The position numbers and the translations under genes are program-made. A stretch of 30,611 nucleotides of DNA from Oehlia diaphana (Eukaryota; Glomeromycota; Glomeromycetes; Glomerales; Glomeraceae): the NCBI GenBank assembly GCA_003833135.1, contig QZLH01000057.1, positions 142,675-173,285 on the forward strand, in the 5' to 3' direction. Under the pieces are notes generated by a model, which searched no databases, was not told the origin of the DNA, and was given only the letters and a program-made list of their open reading frames with translations. Within the stretch, counting starts at the first letter, position 1. Every line of letters starts with the position of its first letter. Below are positions 19,005-27,609 of the stretch, in pieces.

Positions 19005-19766
19005 GAATTATGACTCTCGGAGTATAAATTAACCGGTCAATTTTATTATTGGTGGGTTGACACAACGATCGTCGCCTCAAATCTCGAGTTTTCGAATCGA
19101 AATTTTTTTTCTTCCAGAACAAATCAGCGGATTGTATATTTAACCGCTTTTCTTGTTAAGGTTTTTCAAATATTATGTTTCGATCGATAACAACCTTAAT
19201 AGCATAAATATCTTTAATCTCAAGTCTTAACTTCTGAGTCTCAGCAAATTGCGTAATTTCAAAAGATATTGTCATATTACGTTGATCATACCTCATTCTT
19301 TTTAGCATTATGAAAAGTTCTTAAAGAATGGCTTTAAAAATTAATGGAAGCTTTATAGTTAGATAAGTCGATGTAGATACAACACCTCTTGGGATCATAT
19401 GCATAATTTTCAAAATAGTGCATTTAAAGGGGGTGTGCAATTATAGAGGTCTGATTGTAACAAGATAAATACTGATTAGGCGAATAAATAATTACAACAG
19501 ATGATAATGAATATTGAAGTATTATCGTTTTCCTCGCGGTCCTTTATTTCTTCGAGAGAGTGGTAGGGACAATTTAAGTTAATATTCAGAATTTTCAATA
19601 ATTTATTTTTGCCGTTTTTCATGAATTTCTTTCATTTTTTTTTATTTTAGGTAATCCTACTATGGATTTCTTTTATCCTTTTTAAAAAACAGTTTGTAGA
19701 GGTGAATTTTGAAGCAGTCTTAAACTTAGTATTTTGTTATTTTTATCTGGATTTTAATGAATATAT
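19005..19766. other. AT-rich spacer
   Basis: No gene recognised. The stretch holds moderate-complexity AT-rich DNA and short T-runs. Confidence 0.4.
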
Positions 19767-20845
19767 TTCACAAAGGTAAATTGAAGCGCTCGACTGGTTC
19801 CTGCGCCGGTTCCTGCATGACTGGTTCTTGCTCGACTGGGCTCCTGTCCGACTGGCTCCTTCGTGTCGGAGTTTCTTAACCACTTTACGAGCTCTCAAGT
19901 TATAAATTTAATCCTGTAATATTTATTAGCTATTTTTATTTAACGAAAACGTTTTATCATTACTCTTTTCGGATTTTTAATTGTATTGTGCTTTTTTTTT
20001 TTAGATATTTTACACATTCCGATCAATGTCCTGTATTGAGAGTTAAATTTGTAAATGGCCGAATTCGAAGCAACCAGTGAATGCATTATAAACAGATTCT
20101 ATAATAGTTACTGGATGGTGATGGCGCTCCTCCTGGTGCTGATGCTCTACCCGCTGGTGATGGAAGATCAAAAGATCATATTTCCGTCGATATGAGGTCA
20201 AAAATAATTATCAATACTTGAATCCTTGAATCTAGATTACATTTTTCCATCAGATTTTGGTCATTTGCTGCTACACAACTTCTAAAGTGGTGGTGCGTGA
20301 ATAGTCGCGTTTAGTGAGAGGTATCCGGAGGAGTAAGCTCAACGGAAACCGGCTGGTGAGAAGTTGCGTCAACATGCGTAGTTTCTGGAGCAGGAGGAGT
20401 GGTCCAAACCTCAATGCAAAAATCATGGTTAAATTTTTCGACATACTGATCACGTTACAGAGTAGTGATATATTTTGAGTGACCCTTTCTACCACGAAAA
20501 GTTTCAAGATGGTGAAATCTGATTTTTCCATCAAGGTGAATCTGGATTGCAATTTCCATCAGGATTTCAGTCATTTTGTTGCTACATGTAAAACTCCATA
20601 TTGGCTGTTGTTTTTATCGATGGAATGAGACTTTTATTCTGTTGAGTGAATCAAGAAAACACAACTTCTAAAGTAGCGGGTGCGTGAATAGTCGCGTTTA
20701 GCGAGGAGGTATCCGGAGGAGTAAGCTCAACGGAACCGGCTGGTGAGACGTTGTGTCAACATGTGGAGTTTCTGGAGCAGGAGGAGTGGTCCAACCTCAA
20801 TGCAAAAATCACAGTTAAATTTTTCGACATTCTGATCACGTTACA
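19767..20845 (-). pseudogene. decayed Pro/Thr/Glu-rich protein gene, partly duplicated
   Basis: The - strand carries protein-like blocks with breaks. 20574-20311 begins MTEILMEIAIQIHLDGKIRF and includes HHLETFRGRKGHSKYITTL, a TAA, RDQYVEKFNHDFCIEVWTTP and then PETTHVDATSHQPVSVELTP before TAA. 20175-20086 contains SFDLPSPAGRASAPGGAPSP and ends ICL plus TAA. 19860-19767 contains SPVEQEPVMQEPAQEPVERF, a short Glu-Pro repeat. The segment from RDQ to the Pro/Thr region is present a second time at about 20845-20659, with its own frameshifts. A 93-residue frame at 20271-20552 is open in a different register but is Leu/Ile/Phe-rich and less protein-like. No family recognised; a retroelement-derived protein is possible. 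Confidence 0.4.
20273..20845. repeat. 187-bp direct repeat, two copies 386 bp apart
   Basis: 20273-20459 and 20659-20845 both run from ACACAACTTCTAAAGT through GTATCCGGAGGAGTAAGCTC and TTTCTGGAGCAGGAGGAGTG to CTGATCACGTTACA. Identity is high, with a few indels. The part just left of each copy (TTTTCCATCA...) is also shared. Confidence 0.8.
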
Positions 20846-21332
20846 CACGCGTTGTAATTCTTTTAATTATAAAAAAACAAAGATTACCGTATTGCGGGGA
20901 AAGCCTATACAATTTTGGCGAATGCGTGAAATACTTGGATGGTTTGGTTCTGAACTTCAGCTAATAAATATTTATGCTTCACTATGCGATCCTGCCAAGG
21001 CAACTGAGTGTAATGAACTAACAGTAAAGTGCGGGCTCCATTTGAACTTTGAAAAAGGGATAGAGAAAAAATTCAGTTATTGGGGGAGGGATTTGGCGCC
21101 TAATTGCAGGACTTTGTATATTGTCAAACTTATTCTTCATATACTTGCTGATCGGTTCATGGCATTACATCATAGTGTTCTGCTAGGAAAAGTTTGGCCC
21201 AAAGTGGCTTTAGACAGGCTAGGAAGGTTAGGGCATGATACAAATTTGAGAGCGTTGGAGATTATATGGGGTACATTACAAGAGGGGGTACAGGACAGGG
21301 TGGGTGCCCGGTATAGTCGTCACTTGATATAA
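20751..21332 (+). CDS. 193-residue frame, unknown family, N-terminal part probably spurious
   Basis: This frame opens in the second 187-bp repeat copy. Residues 1-33 are antisense to the Pro/Thr-rich pseudogene and are probably not genuine. From residue 34 the sequence changes character: CNSFNYKKTKITVLRGKPIQ, then FWRMREILGWFGSELQLINI, later LHLNFEKGIEKKFSYWGRDL and WPKVALDRLGRLGHDTNLRA. The block CNSFN to FWRM is matched in translation by the last block of the decayed gene at 15390-17398 (- strand) if one base is restored to an A-run. That supports past protein coding. No catalytic motif or named domain is visible. It could be an exon plus read-through or a fragment of a multicopy family. 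Confidence 0.35.
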   Translation: MCQHVEFLEQEEWSNLNAKITVKFFDILITLHTRCNSFNYKKTKITVLRGKPIQFWRMREILGWFGSELQLINIYASLCDPAKATECNELTVKCGLHLNFEKGIEKKFSYWGRDLAPNCRTLYIVKLILHILADRFMALHHSVLLGKVWPKVALDRLGRLGHDTNLRALEIIWGTLQEGVQDRVGARYSRHLI

Positions 21333-21640
21333 CGAACCACCGTTCAAAGGGATTTAGTAAATAAATAATAATAATTTTGCTCTTTATGCACTAAATAAGT
21401 TTTAAAAATATCATGAGTAAAATCATATTTTACTAATTTTTAAAATATAAACTTTATTAATAAAATTAAAACCAAACAAATTGTAAAGTTTTACAAAATT
21501 AATAGCTAAATTAAACAAATTTAAAGAAAAATTTAAAGAAAATTTAAAGAAAAAATTAAAGAAAAAAATTTAAAGAAAAATTTTAAATAAGATTTATATA
21601 ATAATAGCTAAAGTAGAAATTTAAAAATAATATTAATATA
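21333..21640. repeat. 3' flank of the F-box gene with TTTAAAGAAAAA repeats
   Basis: The interval is nearly pure A/T. At about 21514-21585 there are five to six imperfect copies of a 12-13 bp unit, (A)TTTAAAGAAAAA. It lies just past the stop codon of the - strand F-box gene, so it would be in the 3' untranslated region or terminator area. Confidence 0.6.
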
Positions 21641-23200
21641 CTAAATATAAAAGTCGGATCCTGAAAATGGCACCTGATGTAAATCTCCATAAAAAGCATA
21701 TGATGAATTTAATATAGTGAAATCTTTAATTACTCCACTAATTTTATATTCGTCGATTAGTTTCACCAAATAATTACTTCTATAAAAATGCACACATGTT
21801 TGAATGGAAATTGCAGGTCGTCCTTTCCACATTTCAAAGAATGTCCTCAAAGTTTTAGAAGAAAACCAAATATCGTAAGAAAATTCAATTTCTTTTAAAC
21901 TAAATGGTGCTGATCTAATTATTACATTTGACAAATCTATTCCATATTCAATTTCTTTTCTTCTATTTTCTCTACAACGCGAATCCCTAAAAGCTAATGA
22001 TCGCAAATTTTGACATTTCTTAAGTAACAATTCAAATTCTGCAAGATGATTATCTGATAATGGAAATACAGGAATTGTCAAATATTCAATTAATTCACAA
22101 TTTTCACGAATTGTACGAATAAAATTAAGAGAATCATCACTAAATCTATCGCAATCAAAACGATATTTATAGATCCATAATTCTTTAAGATATACGCTAT
22201 TTTTAATAATGCAAGTAGCTTGGTATATGTCAATTACATTTTTCTCAAGAATCTCAAGGTCAGGATAAGCCACCGTTTCTAATTTTTCTTCAAAACCCTC
22301 ACTATTTAAAAACACGGGAGAACTCACTTTCAATGTTTTTAACTTATGAAGTTCTAGGAGTGTATATTGTAGAAATATGTAATTTTGGTTATCATAAATA
22401 TCATAATAATTGGAAATGCGATCATGCTGAATGCTTATTTCAATATGATTAAGAGTATCTGCATGTTTTCTCAATGCGTAAAATGATTCCGTATAAGGGT
22501 CTTTATTAAAACCTTCAAATATTTCCAGGCAATATTCTTCATTAAAGTGATCTATCCATTTAAAATATTTTAAATTTTTCTGAGCTTCAATTAATATAGT
22601 GATTCCATGATTAGCCTTTGCATTTTTATTAATAATGATGATTTTTTGTATACGTTGGCAAATACGTGCTAATCTGTAGAAGTAATTAGGATCGGTGGAT
22701 GTGTTACACGCTAATTCACACAGTGATTCAAGGCGAGGCTTTGATTCTAGAATACATGGAAGACAAAATATTTGATAGTCGCTACGTATATCCAAATACT
22801 TTATTCCTGGACATTTCTTCATCAATGTATTATAAAGTTCTTCTTGCAAGAGAGATCGATAATATCCTGGTGATGATTCAGTAGAAATTATGTCGTCTAT
22901 AACGTTCATATTAATACTTTTACAGAAAGACAAGTAATCAATTGCAAGTGATTTGTCTGAAATATGAATTCCTTCTTTTGCCAAGAATCCTTTCATGTTA
23001 TCGGGCAAATAAGAGACAACAATAGAGTATAAAGAACTTTTATGATAATCAATATTAAAGCGCCAAGGGTTTTTCCATAAAATTGGAATCACAGTTTCAC
23101 ACCAATATTTATTAACCATTAGACAAGAAAAGAGATCTCTTGAGTCATTTTGTAATTCATTGAATATCAAGAAAAGGATATCTTTATTAAGTTTTGACAT
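21641..23200 (-). CDS. F-box protein with leucine-rich C-terminal region, 519 aa
   Basis: Probable substrate receptor of an SCF-type (SKP1-CUL1-F-box) ubiquitin ligase. The start MSKLNKDILFLIFNELQNDS is the standard opening of fungal F-box proteins. Residues about 1-46 are the F-box, with L-N-x-D-I-L-x-L-I-F-N-E-L, LFSCLMVNKYWCETVIPILW and a following W (KNPW). The rest is an irregular run of LRR-like units, including LYNTLMKKCPGIKYLDIRSD, LLELHKLKTLKVSSPVF, ENCELIEYLTIPVFPLS and LKKCQNLRSLAFRDSRCREN, which would form the target-binding solenoid. The frame is intact and intronless. A 61-residue frame on the other strand is a reflection. The gene points away from the second BTB gene. Large F-box families are typical of this fungal group. 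Confidence 0.9.
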   Translation of the reverse strand: MSKLNKDILFLIFNELQNDSRDLFSCLMVNKYWCETVIPILWKNPWRFNIDYHKSSLYSIVVSYLPDNMKGFLAKEGIHISDKSLAIDYLSFCKSINMNVIDDIISTESSPGYYRSLLQEELYNTLMKKCPGIKYLDIRSDYQIFCLPCILESKPRLESLCELACNTSTDPNYFYRLARICQRIQKIIIINKNAKANHGITILIEAQKNLKYFKWIDHFNEEYCLEIFEGFNKDPYTESFYALRKHADTLNHIEISIQHDRISNYYDIYDNQNYIFLQYTLLELHKLKTLKVSSPVFLNSEGFEEKLETVAYPDLEILEKNVIDIYQATCIIKNSVYLKELWIYKYRFDCDRFSDDSLNFIRTIRENCELIEYLTIPVFPLSDNHLAEFELLLKKCQNLRSLAFRDSRCRENRRKEIEYGIDLSNVIIRSAPFSLKEIEFSYDIWFSSKTLRTFFEMWKGRPAISIQTCVHFYRSNYLVKLIDEYKISGVIKDFTILNSSYAFYGDLHQVPFSGSDFYI

Positions 23201-24016
23201 TGCAATTAATTATTTTATTTTTTTTTTTAAAAAAAAAAAACGAAATAATAAAAAAGAAAGTCAGAAAATCTCCAGTACATATTATAATTTCGATGTTACA
23301 TCTGTTTCACCAGAATAAACAAGAAAAACTTGAAATTTCAATCAATTATATATATATATATATATATATTAAAAGTTTAATCATTGTTATCTGCACAGAA
23401 AATTCAATCGCATATGATAAGGTACCACTATGGCTTATTTCATTAACAAGTCTAAGTAACAGCCGAATAAAAATTTCTAGCCTAATATGTAAACAAAACA
23501 ATAGTTGAGAAATAAGATGAACTGAAATAAGCCCTGTAAAAATTTTATCCGTAATTTCTGCAAATCTCCATGAATATGATGCATTTACGGAAAAATCTAA
23601 GCATCTTGGATAATTCATGTTTTGAGGCTATAATTTCCGTGAATATGATACACGGAATAAATTTTCATAGGGAGGATGATCCTTAAATCAAAAAAATGAT
23701 TTGAAAGAAAGAAAGATAACGCGTATGTTCAATTTCATTCATTTTAAGCTGTGAAGTGAGATATTTTATTATGTTATAGTACACAAATATTGATACATTT
23801 GAACAGTTATGCCACGTATATGTTAGATTGTTAATTATAATAACAAAGCCAGCAGCCAATGAGCTTAGTAACGCTTGAGGCTCTTAACCGAACCGAACAA
23901 AAAATGATCGATCAGAACCGCAAATGCACAGCCAAAAAAAATATATTCACAATTTTCAAAGTCTCTTCCTGAAAAATCAAGCTTCGGAATATGAACAATA
24001 ATCTCTTAACTAGAGG
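23201..24016. other. upstream region of the F-box gene
   Basis: A poly-A/T block lies directly before the start codon (23215-23260), and a (TA)n microsatellite sits at 23347-23369. A 104-codon + frame (23194-23508) and a 90-codon - frame (23346-23618) cross these low-complexity tracts and are not supported as genes. AACCGAACCGAAC occurs near 23886. No clear TATA box can be separated from the A/T background. Confidence 0.4.
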
Positions 24017-24374
24017 CATGGCCACTATGGATATCTACTGACTCGTAAATTCACCGCAATGCCTGTCATTGATCAAATCAATCAGTTAATCAATCATGAA
24101 ATCTGTTATCCTCGATTAAAATTAAGCGACGTTTGATAGATTAATCTTGCTTGTTGAGTTGCCATCCTACGGTCTTTTTTATTTATGAGAAAGTTTTGTT
24201 CAATTTATTTGAATTGGCCAATGAAATTGTTGTATTTAACCTGGAAAGTGAGAATATAATTTTTTTTTTTATTAGTTTTTACTAGTTTAATTTTCAAAAA
24301 TTGATGGTTGATTGAATTTTGATCAATCTTGGTCGATCAATGAAGTTAATTGGTCTTTGATTGAAGTGGCTATG
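24017..24374. mobile_element. TIR element with TTGATCAATC-rich body, possibly hAT-like
   Basis: CATGGCCACT at 24017-24026 is matched by the reverse complement (one mismatch) AGTGGCTATG at 24365-24374. The left flank reads TAGAGGCATGGCCACT, loosely like hAT ends. The body repeats TGATCAA, ATCAATCA and TTGATTGA near both ends (24069-24100 and 24300-24365), with a T-rich centre. There is no transposase frame. The superfamily is a guess from the end sequence. Confidence 0.5.
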
Positions 24375-24904
24375 TGTAATCAATCAATTAATCATTATTT
24401 TTTGGGGGCAATTAAAATTCCGTAACGCCCAGAATCACAGTGATAAAATGAATTTAATGAAATTGTACTACAAATATACAGGCTTATGAAATGCTATGCT
24501 TTTGTATATGTGGCTTTTTCCATATAATGACGGATTGCGGGTACTTCGCAATTTTGGGTATAAAATGATCAGCACCGTGGTTTAACGAGATTATTACACG
24601 TTATCCTTTTCATTGACCTTTTCGGGTCTTAGAGTTGTTTTTTTTAATGATAAAGTTAGTTCACATGTAACTAAATACGGATAGATGAAATCAAATCAGC
24701 GAGGTATAAAAATTCTCAATAATAAAAATAAAAGCCTCCGCATTGAATAAGTTTTTGTACAATAAATGGACAAATCGTAATTATAAGCGGAGACGAAAAG
24801 CAAATAAATTTCTTTGTATGTTACGTAATGTAATCATATTTTATTATTTTGATTTGATTATTTTAATATAAATAAAATTTTTATTTATAAATGACATTGA
24901 TCTA
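24375..24904. other. AT-rich spacer
   Basis: ATCAATCAATTAATCA follows the TIR element directly, extending its word pattern. No gene recognised beyond that. Confidence 0.35.
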
Positions 24905-25075
24905 ATCAAGTAGGTATGGAAACCGACTCGCTCGGTCCGTTCCGATACTATTGAACGGACCGACTTGAGCCGGCTAGAATTGTAATACCAAAATTTATCA
25001 GAACCGATTCGGAACCGAAAGTACTGAACCGAAAGAAACGAACCGACTCAAATCGCTCAACCGCGAACTCTAATC
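24905..25075. repeat. AACCGA/TCGGTC word-built element
   Basis: AACCGA or its complement occurs many times (ACCGACTCGCTCGGTCC, GAACGGACCGACTT, GAACCGATTCGGAACCGAAA, GAACCGAAAG, CGAACCGACTC), ending CCGCGAACTCT. GAACGGACC can pair with GGTCCGTTC nearby. The GC-rich words are confined to this interval. No terminal inverted repeat was found, so it may be truncated. Confidence 0.55.
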
Positions 25076-25179
25076 ATAAGCAAGATTAAAGTTCCTTGGT
25101 GTACAAAAAATTTTGACCGGTGAACCTTTACATGTGCATACATGTGATAAAAATATTTTTATAGAACTTTTAAATATAA

Positions 25180-25200
25180 ATATATATATATATATATATA
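25180..25200. repeat. (TA)n microsatellite
   Basis: About ten TA units in AT-rich DNA. The interval from 25076 to 25500 otherwise shows no gene. Confidence 0.8.
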
Positions 25201-25702
25201 TTTTTGAACAAATATCGTAATAATTTATAAATAAAAATATTATAAATAAAGTCATTGTTGCTGCATACAATAATTCTCAAAGAGTGCGATCGTTTATACG
25301 TAAACGAAATTACTGATTACAAAATATTTAAAGTCGATTGATTTATTTTTTTTTTAATAAATATGGTTAAAAGTGACCTTTGTATCTCTTACAACTATGA
25401 CTTAATATAGACTGATATACTTACAGACTTACAAATGTCGATGTATTAATAATTATTTCCTTTTTCTTTTATTTAAAAAGTGTTATTATTAATCATGAAA
25501 TGCATAATGAAAGTAATATCAATTTATTTAGGAAATGTAACCTTCAATCGGACTTCAGTCATTTTATTGTACACGTCATAGTATGCGCTTTGACGCATAA
25601 AAAATTTATTAATTATGATACACTATTGGATAATGAGACTGTGAAATGTGAAATGCTAAAAAGAAAAGTTACAAGCATCTTAATATTTATGTTTGATTTT
25701 AG

Positions 25703-25825
25703 CAAGATGATGTTAGAATAATGGAAGCCATTAGAAAAGACAAATGGCACAAAAAGCGTATGAGTTTCGCAGATGCTCAACGACAACGACGTGTCCAGAG
25801 CTTTGCATTTCACATAAACTTTTAA
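25703..25825 (+). CDS. candidate terminal exon, about 40 codons, family unknown
   Basis: After GATTTTAG (a plausible acceptor ending at 25702) the frame reads QDDVRIMEAIRKDKWHKKRM and SFADAQRQRRVQSFAFHINF, then TAA at 25823-25825. The basic, Gln/Arg-rich composition is unlike the surrounding AT-rich translations. Just upstream, 25500-25667 has a frame ending NYDTLLDNETVKCEMLKRK, which could be the preceding exon. A donor at GTTACA (25668) would make a 35-bp intron, which is very short; GTGAAA at 25641 would give 62 bp. Exon joining is therefore uncertain. Confidence 0.4.
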   Translation, partial: QDDVRIMEAIRKDKWHKKRMSFADAQRQRRVQSFAFHINF

Positions 25826-25986
25826 TTGTCACGCCCTAATGATTATTTTAACTTGAAGACCAGACTTTATAATTAACATAAATTATAAATATAATTATAT
25901 ACTATTTAGTGATTATGAAGTAATAAAATTACGGTAATAAAAAATACAAGAATATCAATATTATAAAATATTTTTGTCAAAAAATA

Positions 25987-26328
25987 TTAAATAGTTATTA
26001 GATGGGGGAAAAGAGATATCGGTCTTCGACCGATATCCCCATCCAATAACTGAGTTATAGTTCGGTCATTAGGAATCAATGCTACTAATAACGATTTCAA
26101 TATTGAATGTCTCATAAAAATATCGGTCATTAAAATCCCGCATATTCCTAATCGACTGAACAATAATATTATTGTCGATGAAATGATGATAACTATCGAT
26201 AATCGATTGTCGGCGAGATGATTTTCAAATAAATTCGTCCCTCTAATTTCAAATAATTGATTTTGAAACGTGAATTGATAATCAGCATTCGAAGAATAAC
26301 TCGTGACTGGTTCTAAAACTTTATACAA
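25987..26328 (-). CDS. small hypothetical membrane-protein-like frame, 113 aa
   Basis: The frame starts MYKVLEPVTSYSSNADYQFT and stays open about 57 bp further upstream without another ATG (FNTTVGCSRYTICALLYK), so it may be the last exon of a longer gene. Residues about 43-67, LSIVIIISSTIILLFSRLGI and onward, form one likely membrane segment. The C-terminal part includes ALIPNDRTITQLLDGD and a Pro/Arg-rich end. Composition is protein-like throughout. The last 19 codons overlap a strong hairpin at 25994-26050. Family not recognised; it could be an element-derived frame. Confidence 0.35.
   Translation of the reverse strand: MYKVLEPVTSYSSNADYQFTFQNQLFEIRGTNLFENHLADNRLSIVIIISSTIILLFSRLGICGILMTDIFMRHSILKSLLVALIPNDRTITQLLDGDIGRRPISLFPHLITI
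25994..26050. other. 57-bp hairpin with GATATCGGTC/GACCGATATC core
   Basis: The inner stem GATATCGGTC (26015-26024) and GACCGATATC (26028-26037) is perfect around a TTC loop. An outer arm GTTATTAGATGGGG (25994-26007) pairs with CCCCATCCAATAAC (26037-26050), with one G-U-compatible mismatch and sharing one C with the inner stem. It covers the end of the - strand frame at 25987-26328 and could act as a 3' RNA structure or be a tiny palindromic insertion. Confidence 0.65.
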
Positions 26329-27609
26329 AAGCGCACATATTGTATATCGGGAACATCCAACTGTGGTATTGAATCAAATCTCTCTAACTCAAATTATTAC
26401 GTACCGCATTTCATAATCTATCAAATAAAATAAAAATAAGGAAACTGAATAAGCATAAATTTATATTTCCATAGGAACTACACGTATTTGATGAGATGAT
26501 AGTCTTTATCTATACTAAATCCAATATGTAACAAATAATGTATCGAAAATAGTACATTATTTTTTCTGAGAATAAAACAAATATTTTACATTGTACTGTA
26601 GTACACAAATTTTTTAAATTTTTTAATTTAAAAGTTATGGCTGAAATGCATATTATAAACCTCAAAAGAGTTTAAATGCTATCTAGGAGTTTAACATGTA
26701 TTTCATTTTAAGTAATATTAAAATTATTAACCTATATCTAATTTGTTAATTTACTAAAATCATTCCTGAATTCGGATATAATGGTTGATTCGATTTTAAG
26801 AAATATGTAACGTCGATAAGCGAGATAAACTTATTTTCGTAAATTTTTTTTTGTAAAAAAAAAATGTCAAATAAGGGGTTTACATTTTTTAATATACAAA
26901 GATTGACAGCAACTGAATAATTATAGCCACGTTTTATTTATTTTAATACATCATTTTTATAATATTTTATAATATATTAAGTATGCTTAAATTTTCTTAT
27001 AAATTATTATTGTATGGATATGATCAGAACTTGTTTCTTTCCTAATGATGTCTTCCTGTTTGCCCGATATTATTTTAGTCCGCAGTTCATTTCAACGATC
27101 GAAAAAAAAAACCATCGTTTAGTCGGTTCCGTATTTATATTTTGAAAACGTGAAAAGACATCGATGTTGCATGTATGTCACATGAAACTAGTAAATCTCG
27201 TAACGCTATTCGCTTGTTGTATGTACATCATCACGTGCCGGACGGCGACGGGCGGATGAACATTTTTGTGAGACCTTTGCTTCGTTACACTTCTTACGGA
27301 TTAAGAATTATCGTATCACGCATTTTTCCTATAAACTAACAAATTTGTACTTAAATTATTTCCTTTTTTTTTAAATTTGAAGTACGTAATATTCATTCAA
27401 TAAAATAACTAATTAAGCTTTTTGAATTATTTTTTCGCCTTGTTGATTTCCATAATTCCATTATAAAATTGCTTATTTTAGGAATAAATACCTCCTAATT
27501 ACCGTAGTAAACAAACTTTGTATAAATAGTGTAAATAGTATAAATATATAGTAAATTTCTAATTCTTGTAAAAAAAAGAAGAAAAAGAAAAAGAAAAAAT
27601 TTCTGAGAA
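26329..27609 (+). promoter_or_regulatory. upstream region of second BTB gene
   Basis: Most of the interval is plain AT-rich DNA. A GC-richer patch around 27220-27260 contains CACGTGCCGGAC at 27232-27243, the same 12-mer as at 524-535, followed by GGCGACGGGCGG. TATAAATA at 27521-27528 lies 82 bp before the ATG. A purine tract (AAAAAGAAGAAAAAGAAA) runs up to the start codon. A zinc-cluster or bHLH-type binding site at CACGTG is possible but unproven. Confidence 0.4.

Noticed and set aside
20273..20845. 187-bp direct repeats as a pair of LTRs
   Set aside because: They lack TG...CA ends, a primer-binding site and a polypurine tract. The interval between them is only ~200 bp and itself related to the flanks.
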